Source: Myxococcaceae bacterium
GTDB lineage: Bacteria; Myxococcota; Myxococcia; Myxococcales; Myxococcaceae
DNA length: 64,000 bases
Assembly: GCA_004173515.1 (NCBI GenBank)
Contig: SECN01000006.1
Coordinates: 1 to 64,000, forward strand
Reading direction: 5' to 3'
In this document: piece by piece, positions 11,433 to 21,200 of the stretch
How the letters are laid out: every line of letters starts with the position of its first letter
How positions within the stretch are numbered: position 1 is the stretch's first letter
Made by a program: the position numbers and the translations under genes
Notes under the pieces: generated by a model
What the model saw: only the letters and a program-made list of their open reading frames with translations
Database searches by the model: none
What the model was told of the DNA's origin: nothing

Positions 11433-11612
11433 ATGTCTGAGCGCTTCTCTACGTTGCAGCTTGAGTTCCAAATGTTCCTATCTACGATTCATCAAGCCAA
11501 TGCGCCGGAAGAGCACTACACTCGCGAAGACGCAGATCTGCTCATCGCGATGACGCCCGCGACCCTTCGCTTTGCACCTGCGCTAACAATCGAGCCGAAG
11601 GGGTACATCTGA
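11433..11612 (+). CDS. Small hypothetical protein (59 aa) coupled to the ATPase
   Basis: ATG 11433 to TGA 11612 encodes MSERFSTLQLEF... and ends ...IEPKGYI. The stop overlaps the start of the following ATPase gene (TGATG), the tight coupling expected of a real operon member. A longer frame reaches back to 11151 but its extra N-terminus is arginine-rich and looks non-coding. No family is recognised. No clear ribosome site precedes 11433, so translation may depend on upstream coupling. Confidence 0.45.
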   Translation: MSERFSTLQLEFQMFLSTIHQANAPEEHYTREDADLLIAMTPATLRFAPALTIEPKGYI

Positions 11613-13198
11613 TGCTGAGGGCTCTCGAAATCGAGAATTTCAAGGGCATCGCCGCGCGTCAGCGCGTCGACTTTGGGCCGCTCACGCTGCTCTTCGGTGC
11701 AAATAGTGCGGGCAAGAGCACCGTGCTACAGGCGCTGCTCTACCTGCACGAGCTTCTTGAACGCGGCACTGCGGACGTCGACCGGACAGAACTGGGCGGC
11801 AACGTGCTTGAACTCGGGGGCTTCGCGCGGCTCGTGCATCGGCACGAGGCGAACCGTGCCATCATCTTGAGGGCCGAGTTCGCGACGCCTGGTGGACTCG
11901 AAAGGTTCGGGCGCGACCTTGCGGACTTCCCGTTTCCTGACCTTGACGACGAAGTCGAGTCAGCGTGGTTGGAGCTGACTATCAAGCTCCGGACCACGGC
12001 GACGTTCCGAGGGCCACTCGTCGAGCGCGCCATTATCGGTGTCGGGGGAGACTCGGAGCCACTCGTGTGGCTTGAGACCGGAGTGACACTCCGCGAAGGC
12101 GAGCCTTTAAATGCTCGAGTGAACCTTGGGCACCGCCTCATCGCCGAAGGTGCCCGGGAGATCTCAGATGCGTGGCGGCAGATTGCGGTGCCCGAGGAGG
12201 CGCTTCAGCGAACTCTAGATGCGGAAGAGGGCGGCAACGGCGGTGGCTTCGGATTGGGGGACGGGCTCGGAGACGCCTTGATGATCGGCAACGGTCGCTC
12301 GCTTCCGGTGTTTGCCATCTCGCGGTCTCGTATCTCGGCTCTCCCTTCATCAAGCGAGTCACTACGCGTGATTTCGTTCGGTGACGACAATAAAGAGAAG
12401 GCAGCGGCTTCTGCACAGGTTCGGACCTTCCTTGAGATGGTCGTGCTCGGAACAACCGCGCAGCTCGTGGCGTCTCTACGAGACTCGCTCTACATTGGTC
12501 CGCTCCGGACGATCCCTCCGCGCGGCTTTCTTTACGAGCGCGCCGGCCGCATCACGGGTTGGGCCGATGGACTAGCGGCGTGGGACCTACTGCTTGCGGA
12601 TCGCACGAGCTTGGTCGAACGCACGAACCTCTGGCTCCGACGGCTTGGCGCGGGTTGCCAAGTGGTGGTCCAGCAGTTGTTCGACCGCACCGCCGACGCC
12701 GAGTTGCTGTCCGACGGTCACGTAGACAAGGCGGTACGTCGCCTGCTCCTTGACACAGGCGCAGGATCACTAGTTCTCCCCTCCGAAGTGGGGGCAGGCG
12801 TCTCGCAGATCATCCCCGTCGTGGTCGCGGCGCTAGAAGCGCGGGCGGGCCTGTCCCTCATTGAGCAGCCTGAGATCCATGTGCACCCTGCGGTGCAGGT
12901 CGGCCTCGGCGATTTGTTCATTGATGCCGCCACCCGCGATCGCGGACGCCGTACGGTGCTCGTCGAGACCCACAGCGAGCACCTCATCTTGAGGCTCCTG
13001 CGCCGTATCCGCGAGACCACCGACAATAAACTTGTAGATGGCTCACTGGCGTTCTCTGCGGACAAAATCAGCGTGCTCTACGTGGAGAGCTCGTCGGAGG
13101 GCATGCGCATCCATCGACTGCACGTCGATGAGCGTGGCGAGTTCACGGATCGCTGGCCCAAGGGGTTCTTCGACGAGAGATTCGCGGAGGTCTACTGA
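11612..13198 (+). CDS. AAA ATPase of the OLD/RecF-like, DUF3696-type group
   Basis: 528 residues. It opens with the SMC/RecF-type start MLRALEIENFKGI and Walker A GANSAGKST at 29-37. Near the C-terminus is Walker B SLIEQPEIHVHP (~415) followed by the H-loop-like VETHSEHLILRLLRRIRE (~450), so the nucleotide-binding head is complete. Between them is a long insert (~80-350) in place of a coiled coil. ATPases of this build are common in anti-phage modules, where they gate a partner nuclease or effector. No Toprim domain is visible, so it is not a complete OLD nuclease. It overlaps the small ORF upstream and is followed two bases later by the PLD-like gene, its likely partner. Confidence 0.78.
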   Translation: MLRALEIENFKGIAARQRVDFGPLTLLFGANSAGKSTVLQALLYLHELLERGTADVDRTELGGNVLELGGFARLVHRHEANRAIILRAEFATPGGLERFGRDLADFPFPDLDDEVESAWLELTIKLRTTATFRGPLVERAIIGVGGDSEPLVWLETGVTLREGEPLNARVNLGHRLIAEGAREISDAWRQIAVPEEALQRTLDAEEGGNGGGFGLGDGLGDALMIGNGRSLPVFAISRSRISALPSSSESLRVISFGDDNKEKAAASAQVRTFLEMVVLGTTAQLVASLRDSLYIGPLRTIPPRGFLYERAGRITGWADGLAAWDLLLADRTSLVERTNLWLRRLGAGCQVVVQQLFDRTADAELLSDGHVDKAVRRLLLDTGAGSLVLPSEVGAGVSQIIPVVVAALEARAGLSLIEQPEIHVHPAVQVGLGDLFIDAATRDRGRRTVLVETHSEHLILRLLRRIRETTDNKLVDGSLAFSADKISVLYVESSSEGMRIHRLHVDERGEFTDRWPKGFFDERFAEVY

Positions 13199-13200
13199 AC

Positions 13201-14202
13201 ATGATCTACGACTTCGCGTTGGAACCGGAACTTGTTGCGACATGGCACGACCCCCGTGTCGCCTATCCCGTCCTCTGCCAAGTAGGCTTGGGACATCGGC
13301 GCGTTGCTTGTGTGTTTCCGGCGACGGCGTGGACAAAGCTCGTCATGAGCGCTTTTCAAACCAGCGTTCCTCATGAAGAAACCGCTCAGTGGCAGAGCGC
13401 CCGTAAGAAGATCGAAATCCTGCTTCGGCACCTTCAGGACACAGGCACGCGTCGAAATGGCAGGCTCATTGATGGTGAGACGTGGCTCAATGCCGCGACT
13501 CGCGAGCACGGTCAGTTTCCGTTCGGTGGAATCATCGTGCGCTCGTCCGGAGTAGTGAATGCGCACGTGGTCGCTGTGGACCGGCTTGGTGAGCAGGACT
13601 TTCCAGCCTGGACGCCGCCTGCCGCGCCTGTTGTGAGACAGCCCAAAGAGCTCGCGACCGCGCTTGCTCCGCTCCTTCGCTGCGCAGCCCAGGTGCGTTT
13701 CGTGGATCCGTACTTCGATGCAGACGATGCGTCTTTCTTTGAACCAATGAAGGCGTATCTGCTCGCTGCGCAGCAGCGCCGGAGTGTGGGCGATTTTCAG
13801 GTGCAGATTCATTTCGCAGTTCGCCCTGAGGAGGTTGAACAGGCCTCACGAATCCAGGGCCGCCAGATGACCGAGAGCGACGTGGCGAAGCACAAGCTTG
13901 CCGCGTGTGAAAGCCGACTCGGACCGCTCTTGCAGACGGGCGTGATCGTTCGCGCGCTTGCTTGGGGCAAGGGTGTTGCCGGTGTCAAGATGCACAATCG
14001 GTATGTGCTCACGGAAGTCGGCGGCATCGCTGTACAAACCGGGCTCGACCAAAACGCGCGAGGCATGCGCCAGACAGACGACCTGACCGTTCTCTCGAAG
14101 GAACAACACGAGGCGCGCTGGTCGGAGTTCTCCGCTGAAGGCGTCGTCCATCGCCTCATCGCCAATCATCGGTTCGCCAGCACTCCATCGGGAAGCCGCT
14201 GA
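13201..14202 (+). CDS. Hypothetical protein with C-terminal PLD-like motif
   Basis: 333 residues from ATG 13201, preceded by GGAGG with nine-base spacing and only two bases after the ATPase stop. The N-terminal half is unrecognised. The C-terminal half has VRFVDPYFDA (167-173) and KMHNRYVLTEVGGIAVQTGLDQNA (from ~263). An H-x-x-Y block after a strand with the VDPYFD motif is the pattern of divergent phospholipase-D-like folds. The usual HxK is replaced by HNRY, so catalysis is uncertain. Pairing with an ATPase in a restriction island suggests the effector of a two- or three-gene defence unit. That role is inference from context. Confidence 0.6.
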   Translation: MIYDFALEPELVATWHDPRVAYPVLCQVGLGHRRVACVFPATAWTKLVMSAFQTSVPHEETAQWQSARKKIEILLRHLQDTGTRRNGRLIDGETWLNAATREHGQFPFGGIIVRSSGVVNAHVVAVDRLGEQDFPAWTPPAAPVVRQPKELATALAPLLRCAAQVRFVDPYFDADDASFFEPMKAYLLAAQQRRSVGDFQVQIHFAVRPEEVEQASRIQGRQMTESDVAKHKLAACESRLGPLLQTGVIVRALAWGKGVAGVKMHNRYVLTEVGGIAVQTGLDQNARGMRQTDDLTVLSKEQHEARWSEFSAEGVVHRLIANHRFASTPSGSR

Positions 14203-14416
14203 TGGCGCCCTCGCATGGACGGTGCGAGCCATGTTGGTCGACTAGGGGAGTCGCCCTTCATGTTGGCTCATACGTTACCGCACGACTCGACGCTACCTTG
14301 CTTCCTCATGCGTGTTGGCTGCCCAAGTGGACGGCCAGCGGCGCGGGACGCGTAGCGGCAAGGACTGCACAGGGCTGGCCGATGCAACCTGTCCCCATGC
14401 AGAGCGAGACGCAGTC
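14203..14416 (+). other. Intergenic region before the RhuM-family gene
   Basis: This 214-bp stretch follows the PLD-like gene. It holds two similar octamers, catgttgg at about 14230 and 14259, and a poor sigma-54-like match starting TGGCTC at 14264 that lacks the -12 GC pair. Nothing here can be called a promoter with confidence. Confidence 0.3.
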
Positions 14417-15490
14417 ATGACAGACTTGGCCCTGCGCGAGTCCGAGTTCCTGCTCTACACCGCGCCGGATGGGGCGGTGAAGGTCGGAGTGCTCTTCCGG
14501 GACGAAACCGCGTGGCTCACGCAGAAGGCACTGGCAGCACTCTTTGGGGTCGGAGTACCCGCAATCAATAAGCACCTGAAGGGCATCTTCGAGTCGGGAG
14601 AACTCGCGGAGGCTTCAGTTATTTCCATTTTGGAAACAACTGCCGCGGATGGGAAGAACTACAAGACCCGCTTCTACAACCTTGATGCGATCATCGCCGT
14701 CGGGTACCGGGTCAACAGCTACCAGGCGACCCAGTTCCGCATCTGGGCCACCAAGACCCTGAGCGAGTTCATGCTCAAGGGCTTCGTCCTCGACGACGAG
14801 CGCCTGAAGCAGGGCAAGACGCTCTTCGGTAAGGACTACTTCGACGAGCTGCTCGAACGGATCCGGGAGATCCGCGCGAGTGAGCGGCGCTTCTACCAGA
14901 AGATCACCGACCTCTATGCGCTCGCGATCGACTACGACGCGCACGCACCACTGACGCGAGAGTTCTTCGCGACCGTGCAGAACAAGCTGCACTGGGCAAT
15001 CACCGGACAGACCGCCGCGGAGCTGATCTACACCTCGGCGGACGCGACCAGGCTATACATGGGCCTCACGACGTGGAAGCACGCGCCGCACGGCAAGGTC
15101 CTGAAGTCCGACGTCACCGTCGCGAAGAACTACCTGGGGGAGGCGCACGTCAGGGAGTTGAACCGCATCGTGTCCGCGTACCTTGATCTCGCCGAGAACC
15201 GCGCACAGCGCAGCATCCTGATGAAGATGGCTGACTGGGCGACGTTCCTGAACAGCTTCCTCGATCTGTCGAGCTATCCCATCCTCGCGGACAAGGGGAA
15301 AGTGAGTGCCCTCGAAGCGAAGCTCAAGGCCGAAGGCGAGTACGACGTCTACCGCATGCGGCAAGATACTGAGTTCGTCTCAGACTTCGATCGTGTCGTT
15401 GAGGAGACGAAGCGAATCGATAGCCGTTCGATGGCGCGCGGTGCGACGAAGTCTAGCGAGGCCCCTAGCAAGGGTAGGAAGAAACCGTGA
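14417..15490 (+). CDS. RhuM-family (virulence RhuM) protein
   Basis: 357 residues from ATG 14417. The longer frame from 14312 starts in non-coding-looking sequence. The N-terminal part is RhuM-like: DETAWLTQKALAALFGVGVPAINKHLKGIFESGEL, then NYKTRFYNLDAIIAVGYRVNSYQATQFRIWATKTLSEF, a winged-helix-like DNA-binding region followed by the family core. The C-terminal ~200 residues are helical (YQKITDLYALAIDYD, ADWATFLNSFLDLSSYPIL) and end in a basic tail. RhuM proteins are frequent passengers next to type I restriction systems and in genomic islands. Their biochemical function is unsettled. The 214-bp gap before it suggests its own promoter. Confidence 0.82.
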   Translation: MTDLALRESEFLLYTAPDGAVKVGVLFRDETAWLTQKALAALFGVGVPAINKHLKGIFESGELAEASVISILETTAADGKNYKTRFYNLDAIIAVGYRVNSYQATQFRIWATKTLSEFMLKGFVLDDERLKQGKTLFGKDYFDELLERIREIRASERRFYQKITDLYALAIDYDAHAPLTREFFATVQNKLHWAITGQTAAELIYTSADATRLYMGLTTWKHAPHGKVLKSDVTVAKNYLGEAHVRELNRIVSAYLDLAENRAQRSILMKMADWATFLNSFLDLSSYPILADKGKVSALEAKLKAEGEYDVYRMRQDTEFVSDFDRVVEETKRIDSRSMARGATKSSEAPSKGRKKP

Positions 15491-15569
15491 TGTACGGTAA
15501 CGGCACCGCGTCCGAGTCGCGGCACGCGCCCTTGCCCCACATCCAGGGTGCGCGTCAGTTCAATCGACC

Positions 15570-16208
15570 TCACGTGAAGTCCGCTACCCAGACCTGCCAT
15601 TCCGCAGGTACCTCCCAGCGCTGCAGGTACTGACCCTGCTCCAACTGGGATAGGTGCTTCCAGAACGGAGACCAAGCGTGAACAAGCCAATGTTCTCCGT
15701 TGCCCTGCCGCCAGCCTGAAGACCCGGGTGTGTACTCAGGAAAGGCCCGCCACGGAGGAGGCATGTCGCCTGTTTGATTGAGTTTCCGAGTCTTGGAGAG
15801 AAACAATTCACTCAGCCCAATCAGGGAAATCTGGCAAACCAGTTCGGTCCAGGGATTGACCGCAGCCAGAAGCTGTGCTTCGTCTCCATGGCCATGATCC
15901 TTGCAGTGGGGAACGTGCGTGAGGACTTTTTCGCGGCGGAAGAAGCCCAGCCACCCCGACGACGTATGAACTGGGAGAGAGTGCTGCGCTGGTTGTGAAC
16001 AGACGCAACATTCTTGTGGAAATGACAGCGTATGGCCCGCCCGCCAGCGCTCCAATGCAGGGAGGGCCAGGAACAAGTCAGTCTGTCGCAGCAGGGGATA
16101 CCCCGCATACGCCAGGGTTGTCTCCTGTTCAGCCGGAGGAGGGCTGGGTGACGGTTCCAAGGTCCTCCCGAATCCGAAGACACGTTGGATTTGACGATCC
16201 AGCTTCAT
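15570..16208 (-). CDS. Hypothetical protein, candidate immunity partner of the LysM protein
   Basis: 212 residues from ATG 16208 (TTG 16217 is an alternative). No signal peptide or membrane segment is seen. A cysteine cluster, ECCVCSQPAQH, followed by CKDHGHGDE, could bind a metal. The rest is tryptophan-rich (SSGWLGFFRRE, PWTELVCQI, GEHWLVHAWSPFW). It starts 21 bases after the stop of the LysM/glycine-zipper protein and is the last gene of the minus-strand T6SS operon. Effector genes in such loci are typically followed by their immunity gene, which motivates the suggestion. No family is recognised. Confidence 0.5.
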   Translation of the reverse strand: MKLDRQIQRVFGFGRTLEPSPSPPPAEQETTLAYAGYPLLRQTDLFLALPALERWRAGHTLSFPQECCVCSQPAQHSLPVHTSSGWLGFFRREKVLTHVPHCKDHGHGDEAQLLAAVNPWTELVCQISLIGLSELFLSKTRKLNQTGDMPPPWRAFPEYTPGSSGWRQGNGEHWLVHAWSPFWKHLSQLEQGQYLQRWEVPAEWQVWVADFT

Positions 16209-16229
16209 GTTCTTCAAAGACGGAGGCCC

Positions 16230-17246
16230 CTAGTTCGGATCGATGTAGTCAGCTACCCAGTCTGCCCCGAAATAACCCGCCGACCCAACGAAAAGAGCTC
16301 CTGCAAACCCTGTGAGGATGGCGCCAGGCCCCGTCTCGATTCCCAACGCGGCGCCGATAAGTCCACCCGCCTTGGCCCCTGCGACAGCCGCGGCCCACCC
16401 TCCCACTTGACGAAGACCTTCCGCTGCGATCGGCTTGACGGAGCCTTGCTTCACGGATTTGGACGTGGCCTTTCCGAGATCATAGACCGTGAACGCCGCC
16501 CCAATGACCTGGAATGCGCGAAGGCTCCGGGTCATCATCATCACATTTTCTGATTTGATCGCAGCCCTGGGGATGTTTCCCTCCAACAACACCTCTGCTT
16601 CCATGAGCATGGCTTTGTTGAGCTTCTCAATGCGGGGCTTGAGACTGGGGTTGGCTTTTTCCAACTGAGCAAGGTCGGAGGAGATGGCCTTGGTCGAGTG
16701 GATCTTCACTCCGGCGGATGTGGCCTTCTTGATGTCAATATAGACGGGCCGGCCTGAAATATTGGGTGCCCCACCTCTCCGTGTGCTTGCCGAAAGAAAT
16801 CGGCTCTGGTTCTGGCCCAGGGCGTGCTGGCCCAGGGAAATTTTCGATTGGGGATTCGGCGGCTTCATCCCGAAAATCTCGGGGTTTGCCTGGATGTACT
16901 GTGCTTGGCTGATGCCTGGAAACTCTAAAACCTTCCTGATCGCCTTCCCTGAAGGGAGGACTTCGTCCGAAAGGATAAAGAGGAAAGCCCTCCATGGGTT
17001 GTCGTCAATGAAGGGATTGGGGGAACTCGCGAGCCGTCCCGTCGCGCTGTTTCCTGCGCGAGCGGTGGGGATGAGCACCCTGTCTCCACATCTCAGCCAT
17101 CCATGGCGTGGATGGCCAATGGGATGCCGCTTCATGATGAGCGAGTTCTTCTGCTTGAGTTCTTCGAGCGACACCCGGTAGTGCTTGGCGATGAGCCACA
17201 GGGAACTCAGGCCGTCATTGTTGTTGACTGTGTGGGGATTGATCAT
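16230..17246 (-). CDS. LysM-domain protein with glycine-zipper C-terminus, putative T6SS effector
   Basis: 338 residues from ATG 17246. The frame extends to 17489 but that extra N-terminus overlaps the upstream gene and is arginine-rich. The protein opens with a LysM-type repeat (NPHTVNNNDGLSSLWLIAKHYRVSLEELKQKN ... GDRVLIP), which could target peptidoglycan or a spike. A variable middle follows, then a hydrophobic, glycine-rich C-terminus (~250-338: GGWAAAVAGAKAGGLIGAALG, GAILTGFAGALFVGSAGYFGADW) like the membrane-inserting glycine zippers of pore-forming toxins. Its place downstream of tssKLMJ supports a secreted effector. Pore formation is a suggestion; a structural or chaperone role is not excluded. 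Confidence 0.6.
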   Translation of the reverse strand: MINPHTVNNNDGLSSLWLIAKHYRVSLEELKQKNSLIMKRHPIGHPRHGWLRCGDRVLIPTARAGNSATGRLASSPNPFIDDNPWRAFLFILSDEVLPSGKAIRKVLEFPGISQAQYIQANPEIFGMKPPNPQSKISLGQHALGQNQSRFLSASTRRGGAPNISGRPVYIDIKKATSAGVKIHSTKAISSDLAQLEKANPSLKPRIEKLNKAMLMEAEVLLEGNIPRAAIKSENVMMMTRSLRAFQVIGAAFTVYDLGKATSKSVKQGSVKPIAAEGLRQVGGWAAAVAGAKAGGLIGAALGIETGPGAILTGFAGALFVGSAGYFGADWVADYIDPN

Positions 17247-17271
17247 GAGCCACCCTGGTTCGGAATGCGGA

Positions 17272-18255
17272 TCACCAGCCCCCTCCTGCGCCACCTCCAC
17301 CAAACCCACCCCCGCCAAGGCCCTTGAATTCGCTCTCCGACAGGAGCTGGCTCTTGAGTCCCGGATGTAGGTCGAGCAGGTGCTGGACCCACTTCTTCGC
17401 GTGGACCTCCCGGGGCGTCGTGAACTCCGCTTCCCGGTGGTAGATGCCGCGCAGGGACATCTGGCTGCTCCAGAGGCCCGCGCCGTCATCCTCCGCGTAG
17501 GTCTTCGGATGCCCGACGTTCAGGCGGAAGCCCTTGGCCTTCACGTAGTTCGCGAGGAGGATGCTCCAGATGTCGACAATCGCTTTGCGGATGTCGATGA
17601 AGACTCCGGGGTCCTTCTCCATCAGCGAATACATGAGCGACGAGTAGCGCTCCACCGCGGAGGACTCCAGGTAGAAGACGGGCAGGGGGCTCCCGCTGTG
17701 GGCCGTGAACCGGCCCCCCTCCACCTTCCCGACCGTGATGCCCCCGGGCCTCCAGCCCGGCATGTCCGGCCCCAGCACCCCGAAGACCCAGGACCGGCGA
17801 CCCGCGAGGAAGTGGTAGCTGTTCATCTGCGTGAAGATGGGGCTCAACGGGGGCGGCAACAGTCCCGTCGCGTAGTCCGCGTTCTCCACGAAGTTGCGCT
17901 TGAGCGTCTGCGCGGCGAAGCCCTTGTTCGGGCTCTGCCAGATGACCGAAACCCAGTCGCTGTGCACATCCGGCAGGTTGATGCCCAGCTTCTCTGACTT
18001 GAAGTCGAGCAGGAACCGGAGCGTCTTGTGGTGCTCGAACTGACGCGTCGACCAGGCCACGGCGGCCCGGTTCTCCGTCAGGTCCTTCCCCAGGCCGTTG
18101 AAGAACCGGGGGAAGTCCTTGATGAACTCACTCACCAACAACGGCGTCTGGACCGCCGGATTGCCCACCACTTCCGGGATGCTGAAGTGGATCCGGAACT
18201 GGTTCACATGGAAGGGGCCCGTGCCCTTCGCGATCTTGAGCTCCGTGAAGTCCAT
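17272..18255 (-). CDS. Hypothetical protein of the T6SS operon with Gly-rich C-terminus
   Basis: 327 residues starting MDFTELKIAKGTGPFHVNQFRIHF. The body is rich in aromatic residues and mixed in predicted structure, with no signal peptide. The last ~15 residues are almost only glycine (GLGGGGFGGGGAGGGW). The gene lies between the giant anchor-D lipoprotein (39-bp gap) and the LysM protein (25-bp gap), all on the same strand, so it is probably co-transcribed with the secretion genes. It could be an adaptor for the LysM protein or another effector/immunity component. I do not recognise the family. Confidence 0.55.
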   Translation of the reverse strand: MDFTELKIAKGTGPFHVNQFRIHFSIPEVVGNPAVQTPLLVSEFIKDFPRFFNGLGKDLTENRAAVAWSTRQFEHHKTLRFLLDFKSEKLGINLPDVHSDWVSVIWQSPNKGFAAQTLKRNFVENADYATGLLPPPLSPIFTQMNSYHFLAGRRSWVFGVLGPDMPGWRPGGITVGKVEGGRFTAHSGSPLPVFYLESSAVERYSSLMYSLMEKDPGVFIDIRKAIVDIWSILLANYVKAKGFRLNVGHPKTYAEDDGAGLWSSQMSLRGIYHREAEFTTPREVHAKKWVQHLLDLHPGLKSQLLSESEFKGLGGGGFGGGGAGGGW

Positions 18256-18294
18256 GCTTCCCCCGCTGGGTGACGCATCGTTCGTGAACGCGGC

Positions 18295-21200
18295 TCAGCC
18301 TCGCGCCTGCGGACGCCGCGCCTGACGGCCCAGCGCCCACCCCAGAAGGAGCAGCAGCGCCATCGCCGCGCCCCCTTCGCCGCTGGTGCCGCACGAGCAG
18401 CCTCCGCCCGTGCCTCCCAGGGTCCGCGCCTGGCCCTTCAGCGTGAGTGAGGCCTCCGCGTTCGTCTCTCCCCGCAGGCGCAACCGGAGCGTCCCTTCCG
18501 CGGGACCTCCCACTTGCGGGTGGAAGAGGATGTTCACCGTCGCCTGGGCTCCGGGCGCCAGCTCCGCGTCCAGTGCACTGGCGTCGATTTCAAACGCCGG
18601 GTGGGTGTTCTCAATCACGCTCAGCCTCGCGGGCGAGGCGGACTGGTTGGTGAGCGTCACGGTGCGCGGCGCGCTGGTGGCGCCAATGTCCACCCAGCCC
18701 AGGTCCAACTCCATCGGCTCCAGCGTCAGGAAGCTGGCCACCGTCACACCCGACACGGCGATCAGCGCGGCGCGCTCCTGGTCCTTCGTCCCCAGCACCA
18801 ACGTGGCCTTCGAGGACGCCACCTGGGACGTGTCGTACTTCAGCTCCAACGACAGCGAATCTCCCGGCGGCAACGCTCTGCCTTCCGCTCCAATCGTGGG
18901 CGACACCACCACGAAGTTCGTGGCCTGCGGCCCCTCCACCTTGGGTTGGATCAACACCAGCTCCTGCGTGCTGTCATTGGTGAGCGACACCTTCGTCGTC
19001 ACTGTCTCGGCCTGCCGCACCGTGCCGAAGTCCAGCGTGCGGCTGAGCGCACGGAACACCGTGGACAGGCCTCGGCCAGACAACGTCACCTGCGCCACCG
19101 GCGACTCCAGGTCGTTCGTCACCACCGCGAGCGCCGCCTTGGACGTGACGTCCGGGCGGGGCACGAACTTGATGAACAGCTCCTTCGACTCCTGCGCCGC
19201 CAGCGTGATGGGCAGCGTGGGGCCTCCCTCCACGCTGAAGTGCGACGGCTCCGAGTTCTCCGCCACCCCGATGATCTCCAGGCCCTGCACCTTCAACGGC
19301 TGGAGCGATTCGTTGGTGAGCCGCACCGACCGCGTCGCCGCCGCCGAGGACTCGGCCACCCGCGCCCCGAACTCCAGCGTGGGCGTGGACAGGCTGAGCT
19401 GGTTCGTCCGCCCGCGTCCGCCCAGCGTCACCAGCAGCGTGCTCGCCTGGCTGTCGTCCGAGGTGATGCGCAGCACCGCGTTGAACTTCCGCTGCACATC
19501 CGGGTGGAACTGGAGCGACAGCTCCATGCTGCCTCCCGGCACCAGTTTGACGGGCATGGTGGGCTTCTGGAGGACGAAGGACTTCGCGTCCTCTCCGTCC
19601 AGCGTGATGTCCTGCACCGTGAGCAGGCCCGCACCCGTTTCGCTCCCGCCATCCGTGCCCGCGTCCGCTGTCCCGCTCGACGCGGCGTGGGTCAGCCGCA
19701 GGCCGATGAACTCCGAGGTCGTGTTCACCCGCGTGCCGCCAAAGTCCAACGCCCCGTCGAAATCCACCCCGTCCCGGCGCGTCACATCCAGCCGCGCCGA
19801 CGTGGCCGTGCCCTGCAGCGTGAGCGTCAGCGGAACCTGGGAGGCCGTGCCCCCCACGCTCAGCGTGGCCGTCAGCGTCCGCAGCCCTCCCGTCGCCCCC
19901 TGCGGCTGGAAGCGCAGCGTGAGCGGGGCACTGCCTCCCGCGGGCACCACCAGCGGTAGTCCCAGCGCGGAGAACTCAGAGCGCCACGGACTGCCGGCCG
20001 CGAAGTCGAGCGACACCTGCGCGGAGGTGATGCCCGTGTTGGTCACTGTCACTACCTGATCCGCGTGCGAACCGAAGTTCACCGGTCCGAAGACGACCGC
20101 GCTGGATGGCAGCGACACACTGCCCACGCCCTCCACCACCAACTGCACCGTGTTCGGGGTGGTCACCGCGTTGCTGACGATGGTCAGGACGCTGGTGATG
20201 TTGCCCCGCGCGGACGGCTTCGCCGACACCAGGAAGGAGTGCACCTCGCCGGGCAGCACCGTGAAGCCCGGCAGGAAGGACGGGCAGCCTTCGGTCTGCG
20301 TCCCGTCATCCGGACGCAGGCAGAAGTCCCCGGGGACGTTGGCGGAGTAGACCACCAGCGGCGCACGGCCATCGTTCTTCACGACCAGCGGTTGACGCGG
20401 GCCCTCGATGCCCAGCGCCTGGGGCGCGAACTTGGGACTGGCACCCCCGGGCAACACCAACAGCGGCACCGTGCCCCGGCCCGAGGCGAACAGCGACAGG
20501 TCCGTGGTCTGGTCGGAGTTGCTCAGAACATGGAGCGTGGCCGTCACGTCTCCAGCGTCCTCCGGCCGGAAGGTGACATCCAACTGGGCCGTGGAGTCCT
20601 TCGTGAGGTTGAGGGGGAAAACGCCGCCATTCAGCTTCGCCGTGAAGGGCCCGCTGGTCGTCACGTTGTTCACCGTGAGCGTCGCGGAGCCGGAGTTGCG
20701 CAGCGTGATGGACCGGGTGTCCGTCCCCAGCCGGGGCACCTCCCCGAAGATGATCTGGTTGTTGCTCAGCTCCAGCTTCGCGAACGCGCCCACGCCGGAC
20801 AGCTCGCGGGAGAGGGCGACGACGTTCGGGGACTTCTTCAGGCGGATCTCCAACTGCGAGGACTCGAAGCCGGTGGCCGTCGGGTTGAAGGTGAGGACGA
20901 TGCGGCGCGTGCCGCCCGCCGGAATGATGGTGTCGGGCCACTGGTCCACGCTCGAACGGAAGTACGCGTCCGGCGTGGTGCGCACGCTCAGCAGGTCGAT
21001 GGGCACCAGGCCAGCGTTGGTGATGGTGAGCGTGCGCTGGCTGGTGGCGCCCGGCAGCGTGGCGGGGAAGTCGATGGCCTCCGTGGGCGCGGTCATCACC
21101 GCGTCCGCGCCCCGGCCCGTCAGGACGAAGCGGCGGGTCGCGGTGACGCCCGTCACCACGCCCTGGTAGACGATCTCCAGCGTGTCCTGGTGCTGCTTGC

